From Candidatus Fonsibacter ubiquis (lineage in GTDB: Bacteria > Pseudomonadota > Alphaproteobacteria > Pelagibacterales > Pelagibacteraceae), in NCBI RefSeq assembly GCF_002688585.1, contig NZ_CP024034.1, forward strand, positions 549,501 to 613,500: DNA of 64,000 nucleotides, read 5' to 3'. A program made the translations under genes and the position numbers. The notes beneath the pieces are model-generated. The model did not search any database. It was given only the letters and a program-made list of their open reading frames with translations, and had not been told where the DNA came from. Below, piece by piece: positions 27,624-37,655 of this stretch. Each line of letters opens with the position of its first letter. The first letter of the stretch is position 1.

Positions 27624-30600
27624 CTAGTGAATTTTACAGTCAAAACCTGAGCTATTTAAAATATTAACTACTGAAGCATCAATTAGTTTGTTTGTTTTTA
27701 GATTAAATACGTAATTTTTATCTTTGGAATTCATTCTAATTAAAACTTTAGTGTCACCATTATCTTTTAATATTTTTTTAAGTTCATTAATACTTTCTAA
27801 ATCTTTTATAATAATTTCAGCTTTGCTAATCTTAGCTTCCTTAATTGAGTTAATCTCAGTTAGTTTTCTAACAGTTAATCTTGTTGTGCCATTTGTCATT
27901 TTTTCTTTAACAATATTTATTAAAAAGGAATTCCCTGCAAGCATTTTATCTCTATTAGCAAGTAAAATTTCTGAAAAAATAAATAGCTCATACATCCTGC
28001 TTAAATCACTCAATTTAATTATTGCAAAAGGTTGTCCCTTTGCAGTCTTTTTTTCTTGAATGGCCATTAAAGTGCCTGAGAGAACAAATTCTTTGTTTAA
28101 ATCATTATCTCCAATATCAGAAAATTTCTTTACATTATAAGTCTTTAAAATTTTTTCATAATTTAAAAGCGGATGTTCACTTATAAAAAATCCAATAGAC
28201 TCAAATTCATTCTTCATTTTTTCATTTTGATTCCAGGTGTCTTTTTTACTTACAAAATTTTCTAATGACGGAAGTTTACCCGTTTTGTCACTATCAAATA
28301 AATTATTCTGCAAAAGATTGGAGTCTTTATAATTTTTAGATATTTTTATAATTTCAGGAACAACATCAAATAAAAATTTACGGTTTGTTTCTAAACAATC
28401 AAAGGCTCCGGATTTGATTAAACCTTCCATTTGAAGTTTATTAATTAATTTAGAATCAATTCTTAAAATAAAATCTTCTAAAGATTTAAAGGGTCCGTTA
28501 ACTTTACGATTAGCTATAATTTGATTAACAGATTCAAATCCAACAGCTTTAATAGCAGCTAAAGCGTAATAAAGTTTATTTTCTTTAACGACAAAATCTG
28601 CAAATGACTGATTAATTGAAGGTAATACTACATCAATTTTTAATCGTTTTAATTCTTCATAAAATTCATTTAACTTATCAGTATTAGCTAGGTCTAAATT
28701 CATAGAAGCTGCGATAAAATAAATTGGATAGTGTGTTTTTAAATATGCTGTTTGATAAGCAATTAATGCATAAGCTGCGGCGTGACTTTTATTAAATCCA
28801 TATTGTGCAAATTTTTCAACTAACTGGAATATGTAAACTGCCTGATCTTTAGTAATTCCATTTTTTACGGCTCCTTCTATAAAATCTTTCTTCTGTCTTT
28901 CCATTTCGGCAGATTTTTTCTTACCCATGGCTTTTCTTAATATGTCAGCCTTACCAGCTGAAAACCCTGAAAGAGATTGAGCAATTTGCATCACTTGCTC
29001 TTGGTAAATAATTACTCCGTATGTCTCTTTTAAAATATGCTCAATTTTTGGGTGAAGATAATCTGGTTTTTCTATTCCATGCTTACAGTTGTTGTACTTT
29101 GAAATATTTTGCATCGGACCTGGTCTAAAAAGGGCAACAAGTGCAATGATATCTTCAAATTTATTTGGCTTCATTTGCTTTAAAACTTCTCTCATTCCAG
29201 CGCTTTCTAACTGGAACACGCCCATTGTTTCGCCAGAACATAAAAGTTCAAAAGTTTTGGGATCATCAAGTGGAAGGTTTTTTAAATTAACGTTGATATT
29301 ATTTTCTTTAAGTGAATTTACGGTTTTTTTAATGACGGTGAGCGTTTTAAGACCAAGAAAATCAAACTTCACAAGTCCAGCATTTTCGGACCATTTCATA
29401 TCAAACTGAGTTACAGGAATATCGTGATCTGAATCAAAATCTTTATATAAAGGAACAATTTCTTCTATCTGTCGGTCAGCAATAACAATTCCTGCTGCAT
29501 GGGTTGCAATATTTCTATAAAGCCCCTCAAGTTTTATTGCTAAATTAATTAATTTATTAATTTTAACATCATTCTTTTGTGCTTCTTGAATTCTAGGCTC
29601 GAGCGCAACAGACTCTTGTAATGAAAGAGGTCTTGAAGGATCAAATGGGATCATTTTTGAAAGTGAATCTACAACGCTATAAGGAAGACCAATAACACGA
29701 CCAATATCACGAATTGCCATTCTTGCCTGAAGTTTTCCAAATGTGATAATTTGGGCAACGCCGCCTTTGTATTTATTTTTTACATAATTAATAACTTTAT
29801 CACGATCCTCTTGGCAAAAATCGATATCAAAATCTGGAATTGAAATTCGATCAGGATTTAAAAAACGTTCGAAAATTAATCCAAATTTAATTGGATCTAA
29901 TTCAGTGATGGATAATGCCCAAGCAACTAATGATCCAGCGCCAGATCCCCTACCCGGTCCAACGGGTATATTATTATTTTTCGCCCAAAGTATGTAATCA
30001 GAGACAATCAAGAAATAACCAGAAAATTTCATCTGGTTAATCATTTTCACTTCATAATTTAATCGTTCTATATAAATTTTTTTTTTTTCTTCACTCTGTT
30101 TTGGATCAGTTATATTTTTAAGAACAACTTCATTTAATCTTTTCTCTAAACCAGCTTGCGCTAGTTCTTGCAGAACAATTTCAATATTCTTTTCTTTTGA
30201 AGATGATGTAGTAAAGTTTGGAAGTAAAGGTTTGCTAAGTAAGGGTCGAAATAGGCATTGATATTTCAAATTGTGATTATTTTCTAAGGCATCTGGTAAA
30301 TCAGCAAATAATTTAACCATTTCTTCATTAGTTTTAAGATAATGCTGATTTGAATAACTAATTCTATTTTTATCCTCTACATATGCCTTTTGACCAATAC
30401 AAATATATGCATCATGCGCTTCATGCATGTCTTGATGAATATAAAATACTTCATGGGATGCAATAATGGGTATTTTTAAAGACTTTGCATTACTAATTAA
30501 AAAATTTTCTATTCTGTCCTCATTAACCTCATTGTGTCTTTGAATTTCAAAAAATAAATTATCTTTAAATACGGATTTAAGTTGACTAACATTGTTTAGA

Positions 30601-31049
30601 AAAATTTTATCCTGATTATTAAGAATAAGTTGAGAAGTTAAAGTGTGATTGCCTCCTAATAAAACTAAAATACCATTACTATATTGAAGCAAATCTTTCA
30701 TAGCGCAATGCGGTGCTTCAGTTGCGTTGATATCAAGATAGGATTTTGATGATAATTTTAATAAATTTTTATAACCATCAACATTTTTTGCAATAAGTGA
30801 GACTTTACCAATAATATTATCAGTCTTTATGTTTAATTGAGTTCCAATAATTGGATGAACTCCTGCTTTTGATATCTCCTCAGAAAATTCCAAAGCACCG
30901 CTCAAATTATAAGAATCTGAAATACCAAGGGACAAAAATCTAGAAAGTTTTGCAAACTTTGCTAGTTCTTCAATTTTAACTGCTCCTTCGCAAATTGAAT
31001 ACTGCGTGTGAATTTTAAAGTGGTTAAAAGTAATATCTTTGAGACTCAT
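27624..31049 (-). CDS. dnaE: DNA polymerase III alpha subunit
   Basis: Replicative polymerase catalytic subunit. The 1141 residues comprise an N-terminal PHP domain (FKIHTQYSICEGAVKIEEL), the C-family polymerase palm with PVGPGRGSGAGSLVAW and the catalytic acidic IPDFDIDFCQE, the fingers with GFNKSHAAAYALIAY, a helix-hairpin-helix and an OB domain near residue 980 (VLSGTLMAIQEKKTAKG). Length and motifs match DnaE1. It is the last gene of the packed run that begins at nuoA, 4 bases after lolD. Confidence 0.97.
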   Translation of the reverse strand: MSLKDITFNHFKIHTQYSICEGAVKIEELAKFAKLSRFLSLGISDSYNLSGALEFSEEISKAGVHPIIGTQLNIKTDNIIGKVSLIAKNVDGYKNLLKLSSKSYLDINATEAPHCAMKDLLQYSNGILVLLGGNHTLTSQLILNNQDKIFLNNVSQLKSVFKDNLFFEIQRHNEVNEDRIENFLISNAKSLKIPIIASHEVFYIHQDMHEAHDAYICIGQKAYVEDKNRISYSNQHYLKTNEEMVKLFADLPDALENNHNLKYQCLFRPLLSKPLLPNFTTSSSKEKNIEIVLQELAQAGLEKRLNEVVLKNITDPKQSEEKKKIYIERLNYEVKMINQMKFSGYFLIVSDYILWAKNNNIPVGPGRGSGAGSLVAWALSITELDPIKFGLIFERFLNPDRISIPDFDIDFCQEDRDKVINYVKNKYKGGVAQIITFGKLQARMAIRDIGRVIGLPYSVVDSLSKMIPFDPSRPLSLQESVALEPRIQEAQKNDVKINKLINLAIKLEGLYRNIATHAAGIVIADRQIEEIVPLYKDFDSDHDIPVTQFDMKWSENAGLVKFDFLGLKTLTVIKKTVNSLKENNINVNLKNLPLDDPKTFELLCSGETMGVFQLESAGMREVLKQMKPNKFEDIIALVALFRPGPMQNISKYNNCKHGIEKPDYLHPKIEHILKETYGVIIYQEQVMQIAQSLSGFSAGKADILRKAMGKKKSAEMERQKKDFIEGAVKNGITKDQAVYIFQLVEKFAQYGFNKSHAAAYALIAYQTAYLKTHYPIYFIAASMNLDLANTDKLNEFYEELKRLKIDVVLPSINQSFADFVVKENKLYYALAAIKAVGFESVNQIIANRKVNGPFKSLEDFILRIDSKLINKLQMEGLIKSGAFDCLETNRKFLFDVVPEIIKISKNYKDSNLLQNNLFDSDKTGKLPSLENFVSKKDTWNQNEKMKNEFESIGFFISEHPLLNYEKILKTYNVKKFSDIGDNDLNKEFVLSGTLMAIQEKKTAKGQPFAIIKLSDLSRMYELFIFSEILLANRDKMLAGNSFLINIVKEKMTNGTTRLTVRKLTEINSIKEAKISKAEIIIKDLESINELKKILKDNGDTKVLIRMNSKDKNYVFNLKTNKLIDASVVNILNSSGFDCKIH

Positions 31050-31053
31050 TTTT

Positions 31054-31734
31054 CTAATTCAAAATTCTAACATTAGAATCTTGAATAGCTAACTGAATAT
31101 CTGCTTTATCAGATAATTCTCTATTATGAGTTGCAAAAATAATTAATCTTTCTTTTGATTTTAAACTTAAAAGTATTTCAAAGACTTCATTTGCAGTTTT
31201 ACTATCTAAATTACCCGTTGGCTCATCTGCTAAAATTAGTTCAGGTTCATTAATTAATGCTCTAGCAATAGCAACACGTTGCTGTTCTCCTCCAGATAAT
31301 TCATGGGGGTAATGATTTAGTCTTTCTTTTAAACCAAGTTTATCAAGTAAACTTTCAGCTTTTTTAAAAGAATCATTCTTATCTAATTTATTAATTAACA
31401 AAGGCAGAACAACATTATCAATTGCACGAAGATCAGAAATTAAATTATTAAATTGATAAACGATTGAAATATTTTTCCTTCTATAAATAGTTTTTTGATC
31501 ATCTTTTAGGTTAATTAAATTAACATCATTAAAGAAGTATTCACCTTGATCGACGATCTCTAGTAAACCTAAAATATGAAGCAATGTTGATTTTCCTGAT
31601 CCAGATGGACCGACTAATGAAACAATATTATTTTTATTAAAGGATAAATTAACTCCATTTAAAACTTGAATATTTTTACTAGCATCGAGATATTTCTTTT
31701 GAATATTATTTAACTTTAAGAAACTATCAGTCAT
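31054..31734 (-). CDS. lolD: Lipoprotein-releasing ABC transporter ATPase
   Basis: ATPase of the LolCDE complex, which extracts outer-membrane lipoproteins from the inner membrane. The 226 residues have Walker [10 protein letters not shown], a Q-loop, the signature [15 protein letters not shown], Walker B LILADEPT and the H-loop IFATHNRE. It overlaps lolC by 8 bases. The combination lolC-lolD with one permease gene is usual in alphaproteobacteria, where the permease acts as a homodimer (LolF-like). Confidence 0.95.
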   Translation of the reverse strand: MTDSFLKLNNIQKKYLDASKNIQVLNGVNLSFNKNNIVSLVGPSGSGKSTLLHILGLLEIVDQGEYFFNDVNLINLKDDQKTIYRRKNISIVYQFNNLISDLRAIDNVVLPLLINKLDKNDSFKKAESLLDKLGLKERLNHYPHELSGGEQQRVAIARALINEPELILADEPTGNLDSKTANEVFEILLSLKSKERLIIFATHNRELSDKADIQLAIQDSNVRILN

Positions 31735-32950
31735 ATTTTAACCCTTTGATTGGATTAAGTTTTGATGCTGAAATTGCAGGATATAAACTTGCAAAAAATG
31801 TAATTAATACTGAAAAAAAGCAGATAATAAGCACTGACTTATAATCAATAAGCGAAGGCATTTTACTTAAGAAATATATTTCTGGAGGAAAAACTCTAAC
31901 CTGAAAAACATAGCTTACAAACTGTCTAATGGCCTCAATGTTATGAGCAAAAACTATGCCAAGAACTACTCCAAATATAGTTCCAGTAATTCCAATAAAT
32001 GAACCCATAATAAAAAATATTTTTGAAATTGAAAACTTCGACATGCCAAGGGTGTTAAAAATTGCAATCTCTTTTGTTTTATTTTTAACTAAAATTGTCA
32101 TACCAGTTACAATATTAAATGCTGCAACGATAATTATGAGAGTTAAAATAATAAACATCACATTACGCTCAACTAACAAGGCATCAAAAAATGTTTTATT
32201 GTTATCAATCCAAGTGGTAAAATAATAATTTTGAAAATTTTTCTCTAATTCTTTTTTATAAAGATCAACATTATTTACATCCTTAATTTTAATATCTACA
32301 GAAATAAGATTTTTATTTTTTTTTATAAAATCCAAAGCATCATTATAAGGAATGAAAATATAATTATAATCTAACTCCGATACCCCGCTTGAAAAAGTGG
32401 AGGCTACTTTAAATGTAAATTGTTGAGGAACTTTTCCAAAGGGAGTTGAGATATTATTGGCTGACAACACACTTATTTTACTATTTTGCTTAATTCCAAG
32501 TTTATCCGCTAAGGCAGAGCCTATAATGACTGATCCTTTTTCATAACCAGAAAACTCTTTGATAAATTCTTCTTTAGCTAAATCCTCTTTATTAATCCCA
32601 ATAATTCCTATCCCAGAATTGCTCCGTTCAGTTACTAATAACCCCTGAGCTTTAATAACTTTTCTAATACTTTTAACCTCAATTTTTCTTTCATTAAAAA
32701 ACTCAGTAATTTTAGGAATGCTTAATTCTTCATTACTTATGGATTGAACAATAATATGAGGATTAAATTTTAATAATTTATCAAATAATTCAGCACGAAA
32801 ACCATTCATAACAGACATTACAATAATGAGAGTTGCAACACCTATGGCAATGCCAAGAAAAGAAAAAACAGAAATAATTTTTAAAAAACTATCTTTTTTC
32901 TTTGATCGAATGTAACTTTTAATGATTAATAACTCAGCAGAAGAAATCAA
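31727..32950 (-). CDS. lolC: Lipoprotein-releasing ABC transporter permease
   Basis: Membrane subunit of the Lol lipoprotein exporter, FtsX/MacB topology. The 407 residues have one N-terminal membrane segment (about 24-46, after the KKDSFLKIISVFSFLGIAIG motif typical of LolC/E), a large periplasmic domain (50-260) and three C-terminal segments. The NKTKEIAIFNTLGMSKFSI segment is the ATPase-coupling helix. No lolE follows, so the subunit may serve for both. It lies 1 base after proS. Confidence 0.94.
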   Translation of the reverse strand: MISSAELLIIKSYIRSKKKDSFLKIISVFSFLGIAIGVATLIIVMSVMNGFRAELFDKLLKFNPHIIVQSISNEELSIPKITEFFNERKIEVKSIRKVIKAQGLLVTERSNSGIGIIGINKEDLAKEEFIKEFSGYEKGSVIIGSALADKLGIKQNSKISVLSANNISTPFGKVPQQFTFKVASTFSSGVSELDYNYIFIPYNDALDFIKKNKNLISVDIKIKDVNNVDLYKKELEKNFQNYYFTTWIDNNKTFFDALLVERNVMFIILTLIIIVAAFNIVTGMTILVKNKTKEIAIFNTLGMSKFSISKIFFIMGSFIGITGTIFGVVLGIVFAHNIEAIRQFVSYVFQVRVFPPEIYFLSKMPSLIDYKSVLIICFFSVLITFFASLYPAISASKLNPIKGLKYD

Positions 32951-32951
32951 T

Positions 32952-34274
32952 TTAACCTTTTAATTTTTTAATTTTTTTTATTATTTCATCAATTGATAAC
33001 ATTTCAGTTTTTGCATTTAACTCTTTAAATTCAAATTTATCTTCACTACTTTTTGAGCCAATAATAATTTGAAAAGGAACTCCTATTAAATCAAAATTTT
33101 TAAATTTGCTTGATGGGCTTTCTAAAGTGTCATCTAGTATGACATCAATTGAATTAGCTTTTAAAGTTTCGTAAATCTTTCTAGCTTTATCTAAAGGCGC
33201 TGTATCTGATTTATTATTGAGAGGTATTATTGCAATATCAAATGGAGAGATTACTAAAGGCCATTTCATAACCCCTTGCACACATTTTGCCTCTATAACT
33301 GCTGCAACCAGTCTTGAAACTCCAATTCCATAAGAGCCCATTTCCACATGCACATTTTTTCCCTCTTTATTTAAAACATTTGCCTTCATTGGTTTTGAAT
33401 ATTTATTTCCAAAATAAAAGATGTGACCTACTTCTATTCCTTTGGTAACCACCTGATTAGCTTTAGAAACTTTTTCATTAAATTCTTTTTCAGAATGTTT
33501 TTCATCGGTCGCGCTATAAGGAGTGGAAAATGCTGAAATCATTTTATTAATTGATGCTTCAGAATTATCAAAACTATGAATGTCGATATTTAACAATGAT
33601 TTATCTAAATAAACTTGGCTCTCTCCAGTATCTGCTAAAATAATAAATTCATGGGAGTTATCTCCGCCAATGGGACCTGAACTTGCTCGAAGAGGTAATG
33701 CTTTTAATTCTAATCTAGTAAATGTTCTAAGATATGCATAAAACATTTTATTATAAGATTTAAGAGCGTCCTCTTTTGTTAGATCAAAAGAATAGGAATC
33801 TTTCATTAAAAATTCTCTACAACGCATAACTCCAAATCTTGGTCTAATCTCATCTCTAAATTTCCACTGAATATGATAAAGTATTAAAGGTAAGGATTTA
33901 TATGATTTTACATTGTCCCTAAAAATTTCAGTAATAAGCTCTTCATTAGTTGGTCCGTACAATAACTCTCGATCACTTCGATCTTTAATTCTAAGCATTT
34001 CTTGTCCGTAATCATCATATCGACCACTTTCTTTCCAAATATCTGCTGATTGAATTGTTGGCATTAACATTTCTTGAGCACCAACATTATCTTGCTCTTC
34101 TCTGACCACCTGTTCAATTTTCTTTAAAACTTTAAGTCCTAATGGCAGCCAAGAATAAATTCCTGCTGCACTTTGTCTGATCATTCCAGCTTTAAGCATT
34201 AATTGATGAGATTTTAATTTAGCATCAGCTGAAACTTCTCTAAGAACTGGAAAAAATAATTTTGAAATCAGCAT
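32952..34274 (-). CDS. proS: Prolyl-tRNA synthetase (short alphaproteobacterial form)
   Basis: Class II aminoacyl-tRNA synthetase. The 440 residues show motif 1 to motif 2 elements (HQLMLKAGMIRQSAAGIYSWLPLGLK cut here for length: key parts AGMIRQSAAGIYSWLPLG and WKFRDEIRPRFGVMRCREF) and motif 3 (MGSYGIGVSRLVAA), then an anticodon-binding domain. The editing insertion of about 180 residues between motifs 2 and 3, found in E. coli ProRS, is absent. That is the form usual in alphaproteobacteria and mitochondria. It overlaps the DUF1467 gene by 1 base. Confidence 0.96.
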   Translation of the reverse strand: MLISKLFFPVLREVSADAKLKSHQLMLKAGMIRQSAAGIYSWLPLGLKVLKKIEQVVREEQDNVGAQEMLMPTIQSADIWKESGRYDDYGQEMLRIKDRSDRELLYGPTNEELITEIFRDNVKSYKSLPLILYHIQWKFRDEIRPRFGVMRCREFLMKDSYSFDLTKEDALKSYNKMFYAYLRTFTRLELKALPLRASSGPIGGDNSHEFIILADTGESQVYLDKSLLNIDIHSFDNSEASINKMISAFSTPYSATDEKHSEKEFNEKVSKANQVVTKGIEVGHIFYFGNKYSKPMKANVLNKEGKNVHVEMGSYGIGVSRLVAAVIEAKCVQGVMKWPLVISPFDIAIIPLNNKSDTAPLDKARKIYETLKANSIDVILDDTLESPSSKFKNFDLIGVPFQIIIGSKSSEDKFEFKELNAKTEMLSIDEIIKKIKKLKG

Positions 34275-34525
34275 TAAAATAATAACTTTCTAATATTAAA
34301 CAAATCTAATTTGTCTGCTGCAAAGATTAAAGAAAAAATAACGGTTGTTATAAGTGTGGTAATTAAAATCTTTTTTTTCATTTTAGATTCAACAGGTGCC
34401 CCAGGGTCAGTACCTTTTTGATAATTTGCAGAATCAACTTGATTTTTAATGCCAAAAGGCAAAACCATGAACAAAATAACCATCCATAGATTTACATAAA
34501 TAATAACTCCACCCATTATCGACAT
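34274..34525 (-). CDS. DUF1467 family membrane protein
   Basis: Protein of 83 residues with two membrane segments (about 5-22 and 53-70) and the motif WMVILFMVLPFG followed by a cytoplasmic-type loop containing KGTDPGAPVESKMKKK. This matches the alphaproteobacterial DUF1467 family, whose function is unknown. It is regularly found between the RNase J gene and proS, as here, and the spacing (3 bases and a 1-base overlap) indicates co-transcription. Confidence 0.85.
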   Translation of the reverse strand: MSIMGGVIIYVNLWMVILFMVLPFGIKNQVDSANYQKGTDPGAPVESKMKKKILITTLITTVIFSLIFAADKLDLFNIRKLLF

Positions 34526-34528
34526 ACA

Positions 34529-36199
34529 CTAAAGTCTAACTAAATTAATATTTACTAAGGGTTTTTTTCCAGATTTATCGTTAATTAATTTTCTACAGTT
34601 TCCTTTTAAAGTATCGATTAAATTCTTTTCTTGTTTTGAATTATTTAAATTAAAAGTTTTGCAAGTATCCATTACGATATCCTCTAAATCATATTCTATC
34701 TCACTTGCATCTTCATCGATTAAGGGGATTCCTTTTAAGGTAATCACTGGATTGTTTTTTATTTGCCCATTTTTAGAAATTAAAACAGTAATCTCCATAT
34801 AGCCGTTAGCTGCCATATTTCTTCTCTCTTTTAAAACGGGCGAGTCATTATCAATTAAAACTTTTCCATCTAAATAAACTCTACCCCAAGTCACTTTATC
34901 AACTACCTTGGGCTCACCTGGTGAAAGTCTTATAATTTCACCATTGCTTACTTTAATTGGAAACTTAACGCCCATTTCTTTTGCAAAATTTATATGCTCA
35001 GCCATATGTCTTTGTTCGCCGTGAACTGGGATTAAAATTTTTGGTTTTATCCAATTATACATTTTTTTAAGATCCTCTCGGGCAGGATGTCCTGATACGT
35101 GGATCATAGAGTTTTCTTCTGATAAAACATTAATATCATTTTTAGAAAAATCGTTAAAAATTTTAAATAATTTTTTCTCATTTCCTGGAATTATTCGAGA
35201 TGAAAAAATAACATTATCATCTTTTTCAAGTTGAAGATCTGGATGCGTTCCATTTGCAATTCTTGCTAATGCTGCGCGTTGTTCTCCTTGTGAGCCAGTA
35301 CAAAGAAAAACAATTTTATTTTTTGGAATTTTTTTTGAATCTCTAACATCAATTGGGACTTTTATATCTTGTAAATAATTACATTGTCTTGCCAGTTGAT
35401 AAATTCTATTCATAGATCTTCCAACTAAGCAAACTTGTCGGCCAATTTTTTCTGCAACTTTAAATACCGTTTCCATTCTTGCAACATTTGAGGCAAAGGA
35501 TGTAATAACGATTCTGTTTTTCATTTTTTCTAAAACAGTAAAAAGTCCAGTTCTTACTAAACTTTCTGAACCAGAAGATCCTAAATTAAAAATATTAGTT
35601 GAATCGCAAACCATTGCGAGAACACCTTTTTTTCCAATTTCCGTTAATTTCTTAATGTCGGTTTTTTCGCCAATTAAAGGATCATCATCAATCTTCCAAT
35701 CTGCGGTGTGTAAAACAACGCCTTCTGGTGTTGTGATTGCAAGTCCGTTGGGTTCTAAAATAGAATGGGTAAGTGTTACGTAATCAATATCAAAGGCTCC
35801 AAGTTTAACGTTGCCGCCTAACTTAACAATTTTTAAATGGCTGCCGATATTAATTTTTAGTTCTTTAAACTTTTCTCTTACAATTGCTGCGGTAAATGGA
35901 GTTGCATAAATTGGGCACTCGAGCATAGGCCATAAATGTGCGATTGCGCCAACGTGGTCTTCATGGGCATGGGTTAAAACAATTCCTAATAAATTTTCTT
36001 TCTGATCTGCAATAAATTCTGGATTAGGCAAAATGACTTCAATTCCTGGAATATTATCATCTGAAAAAGTAACGCCGATATCAACGATAATCCATTTGTA
36101 CTCACCTGGCTTACCGTAGCCAAATAAGTTCAAATTCATTCCAATTTCACCTGCTCCACCCAGCGAGCAATAAACTAACTCTTGTCCACCTTTAACCAT
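34529..36199 (-). CDS. rnj: Ribonuclease J
   Basis: Metallo-beta-lactamase/beta-CASP RNase with endo- and 5'-exonuclease activity. The 556 residues show the metal motif LTHAHEDHVGAIAHL, the conserved Asp in LHTADWKIDDDP, and the beta-CASP elements (CTGSQGEQRAAL, VSGHPAREDL, IPVHGEQRHM). Its presence is normal for alphaproteobacteria and suggests that mRNA decay uses a 5'-end route beside any RNase E. It overlaps coaX by 1 base. Confidence 0.95.
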   Translation of the reverse strand: MVKGGQELVYCSLGGAGEIGMNLNLFGYGKPGEYKWIIVDIGVTFSDDNIPGIEVILPNPEFIADQKENLLGIVLTHAHEDHVGAIAHLWPMLECPIYATPFTAAIVREKFKELKINIGSHLKIVKLGGNVKLGAFDIDYVTLTHSILEPNGLAITTPEGVVLHTADWKIDDDPLIGEKTDIKKLTEIGKKGVLAMVCDSTNIFNLGSSGSESLVRTGLFTVLEKMKNRIVITSFASNVARMETVFKVAEKIGRQVCLVGRSMNRIYQLARQCNYLQDIKVPIDVRDSKKIPKNKIVFLCTGSQGEQRAALARIANGTHPDLQLEKDDNVIFSSRIIPGNEKKLFKIFNDFSKNDINVLSEENSMIHVSGHPAREDLKKMYNWIKPKILIPVHGEQRHMAEHINFAKEMGVKFPIKVSNGEIIRLSPGEPKVVDKVTWGRVYLDGKVLIDNDSPVLKERRNMAANGYMEITVLISKNGQIKNNPVITLKGIPLIDEDASEIEYDLEDIVMDTCKTFNLNNSKQEKNLIDTLKGNCRKLINDKSGKKPLVNINLVRL

Positions 36200-36960
36200 T
36201 AAATATTTTTTAAATTAAATTTTAGAGTTTCAGCTATACCTCTTAAGGTTATTTGCTGATCAATGACTTTGTCTTTAAATGGAAATGAAGAATAGAAAAT
36301 ATTTGCAAGTCCACCAGTAAAAATAACTAAATATTTTTTCTTTGTTTCTATAATAATTTTTTGCACTAGCTCTTTAATTAAACCAATATAGCCCCAATAC
36401 ATACCGTTATTCATGGCGCTCACAGTATCTTTTCCTATGAATTTGCTAGTTTTCTTTAATTTTATAAGAGGAAGTTTAGCAGTTGCTTCTTTTAAGACCT
36501 TTAAGGACAGATTAATACCAGGGGTAATCATTCCGCCCACATAAGTATCTTTAATAATAACATCAAAGGTAGTCGCCGTTCCAAAATCAATGATAATTGA
36601 ATTTTTTTTATAAATTTTATAAGCTGCAATAGAATTAACTACTCGGTCGGAACCTACTTGGTTTGGTTTATTAATTTTAATTTTAATAGGTAAATTTATA
36701 TTTCTATCTTTGACTTCATTTAGATTAATATTTTTTCCCTTTAGTAATTTTTTTAATTTATTAAATGCCTTTGGAACAACGCTTGAACACATTGCGCCTT
36801 TATAAAAATTCTTTTTAATTTTTTTATTAACACTGCCGAGACGACCTTTTAAAATATCAGAAGTATCAACGGTAAATTGGTTAAAAAATTTATTTGTAAT
36901 TTTATTAAAATTAGTAAAATCTATATTAGTATTACCGATATCAATGATTAAATAATTCAA
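36199..36960 (-). CDS. coaX: Type III pantothenate kinase
   Basis: First step of coenzyme A synthesis. The 253 residues of the ASKHA fold show the phosphate-binding LIIDIGNTNIDF, the pantothenate site GSDRVVNSIAAY, the second phosphate loop IIDFGTATTFDVI with GGMITPGINLSL, and the FTGGLANIF adenosine motif. Type III enzymes are not inhibited by CoA and need a monovalent cation. It lies between birA and RNase J, overlapping both. Confidence 0.95.
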   Translation of the reverse strand: MNYLIIDIGNTNIDFTNFNKITNKFFNQFTVDTSDILKGRLGSVNKKIKKNFYKGAMCSSVVPKAFNKLKKLLKGKNINLNEVKDRNINLPIKIKINKPNQVGSDRVVNSIAAYKIYKKNSIIIDFGTATTFDVIIKDTYVGGMITPGINLSLKVLKEATAKLPLIKLKKTSKFIGKDTVSAMNNGMYWGYIGLIKELVQKIIIETKKKYLVIFTGGLANIFYSSFPFKDKVIDQQITLRGIAETLKFNLKNI

Positions 36961-37655
36961 ATTAAACTACCATGGCTAAAATAATCTTTGCGATTATTGT
37001 GCTCTAAAATTAAAGCACCGTTATTGTTAATACCTCTAAAAATACCTCTATAAATCTTATTTTTTGTCTTGAAATTTATAAACTTATTTTTGTTAAAAGC
37101 ATATTTATTCCATTCTTTTAAAATATTTTTAAATGAATGTTTTTTGTTGATAATATTACTAATAAAAGCTGCCTTAAGTTTTTCAACCAATTCATTGAGA
37201 TTTATTTTCTTTTTAGCCTCTTTATTTAAATATGTGGTTGGGTATTTCTTAATTTTAGGTGAGGATTGAATATTAATTCCAATGCCAATAATTAAAAAAA
37301 ACTTTTTGAAAACAATACTTTCCTGAAGTATTCCACAGACTTTTTTATTATTAATATAAAGATCATTGGGCCATTTTAATGAAAGATTTTTAATACGATA
37401 TTTTTTTAAAATATTTCTAATCTGTAATTGAACTAAAAATTGAATTTTTTTTAAATTAGATCTTAGAATTGGAAAAAAAATAGTAAAATATAAATTTCCT
37501 TTAGGGGATGACCATTGATTTCCAAACCTTCCACGCCCTTTTGTTTGCTCATCAGCTGTAACTATTCCTTTACTAATTTTATGTTCTGTAATTAATGTTC
37601 GAGCAAAATCATTAGTGCTCTCTATTTTTGTAAAATTAAAAATAGGCAAACTCAT
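36957..37655 (-). CDS. birA: Biotin--[acetyl-CoA-carboxylase] ligase
   Basis: Attaches biotin to biotin carboxyl carrier proteins. The 232 residues contain the biotinyl-AMP loop GRGRFGNQWSSPKGNLYFT, the LKWPNDLYINNKKVCGILQE strand pair, and a small C-terminal domain ending YRGIFRGINNNGALIL. There is no N-terminal DNA-binding domain, so it is a class I enzyme and cannot act as a bio operon repressor. It starts 0 bases after nuoN and overlaps coaX by 4. Confidence 0.95.
   Translation of the reverse strand: MSLPIFNFTKIESTNDFARTLITEHKISKGIVTADEQTKGRGRFGNQWSSPKGNLYFTIFFPILRSNLKKIQFLVQLQIRNILKKYRIKNLSLKWPNDLYINNKKVCGILQESIVFKKFFLIIGIGINIQSSPKIKKYPTTYLNKEAKKKINLNELVEKLKAAFISNIINKKHSFKNILKEWNKYAFNKNKFINFKTKNKIYRGIFRGINNNGALILEHNNRKDYFSHGSLI

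Noticed and set aside
31050-31053. Missing lolE as a sign of gene loss
   Set aside because: Alphaproteobacteria commonly have one Lol permease gene, so this is expected.
32952-34274. Truncated ProRS
   Set aside because: The 440-residue form without the editing insertion is the normal alphaproteobacterial type.
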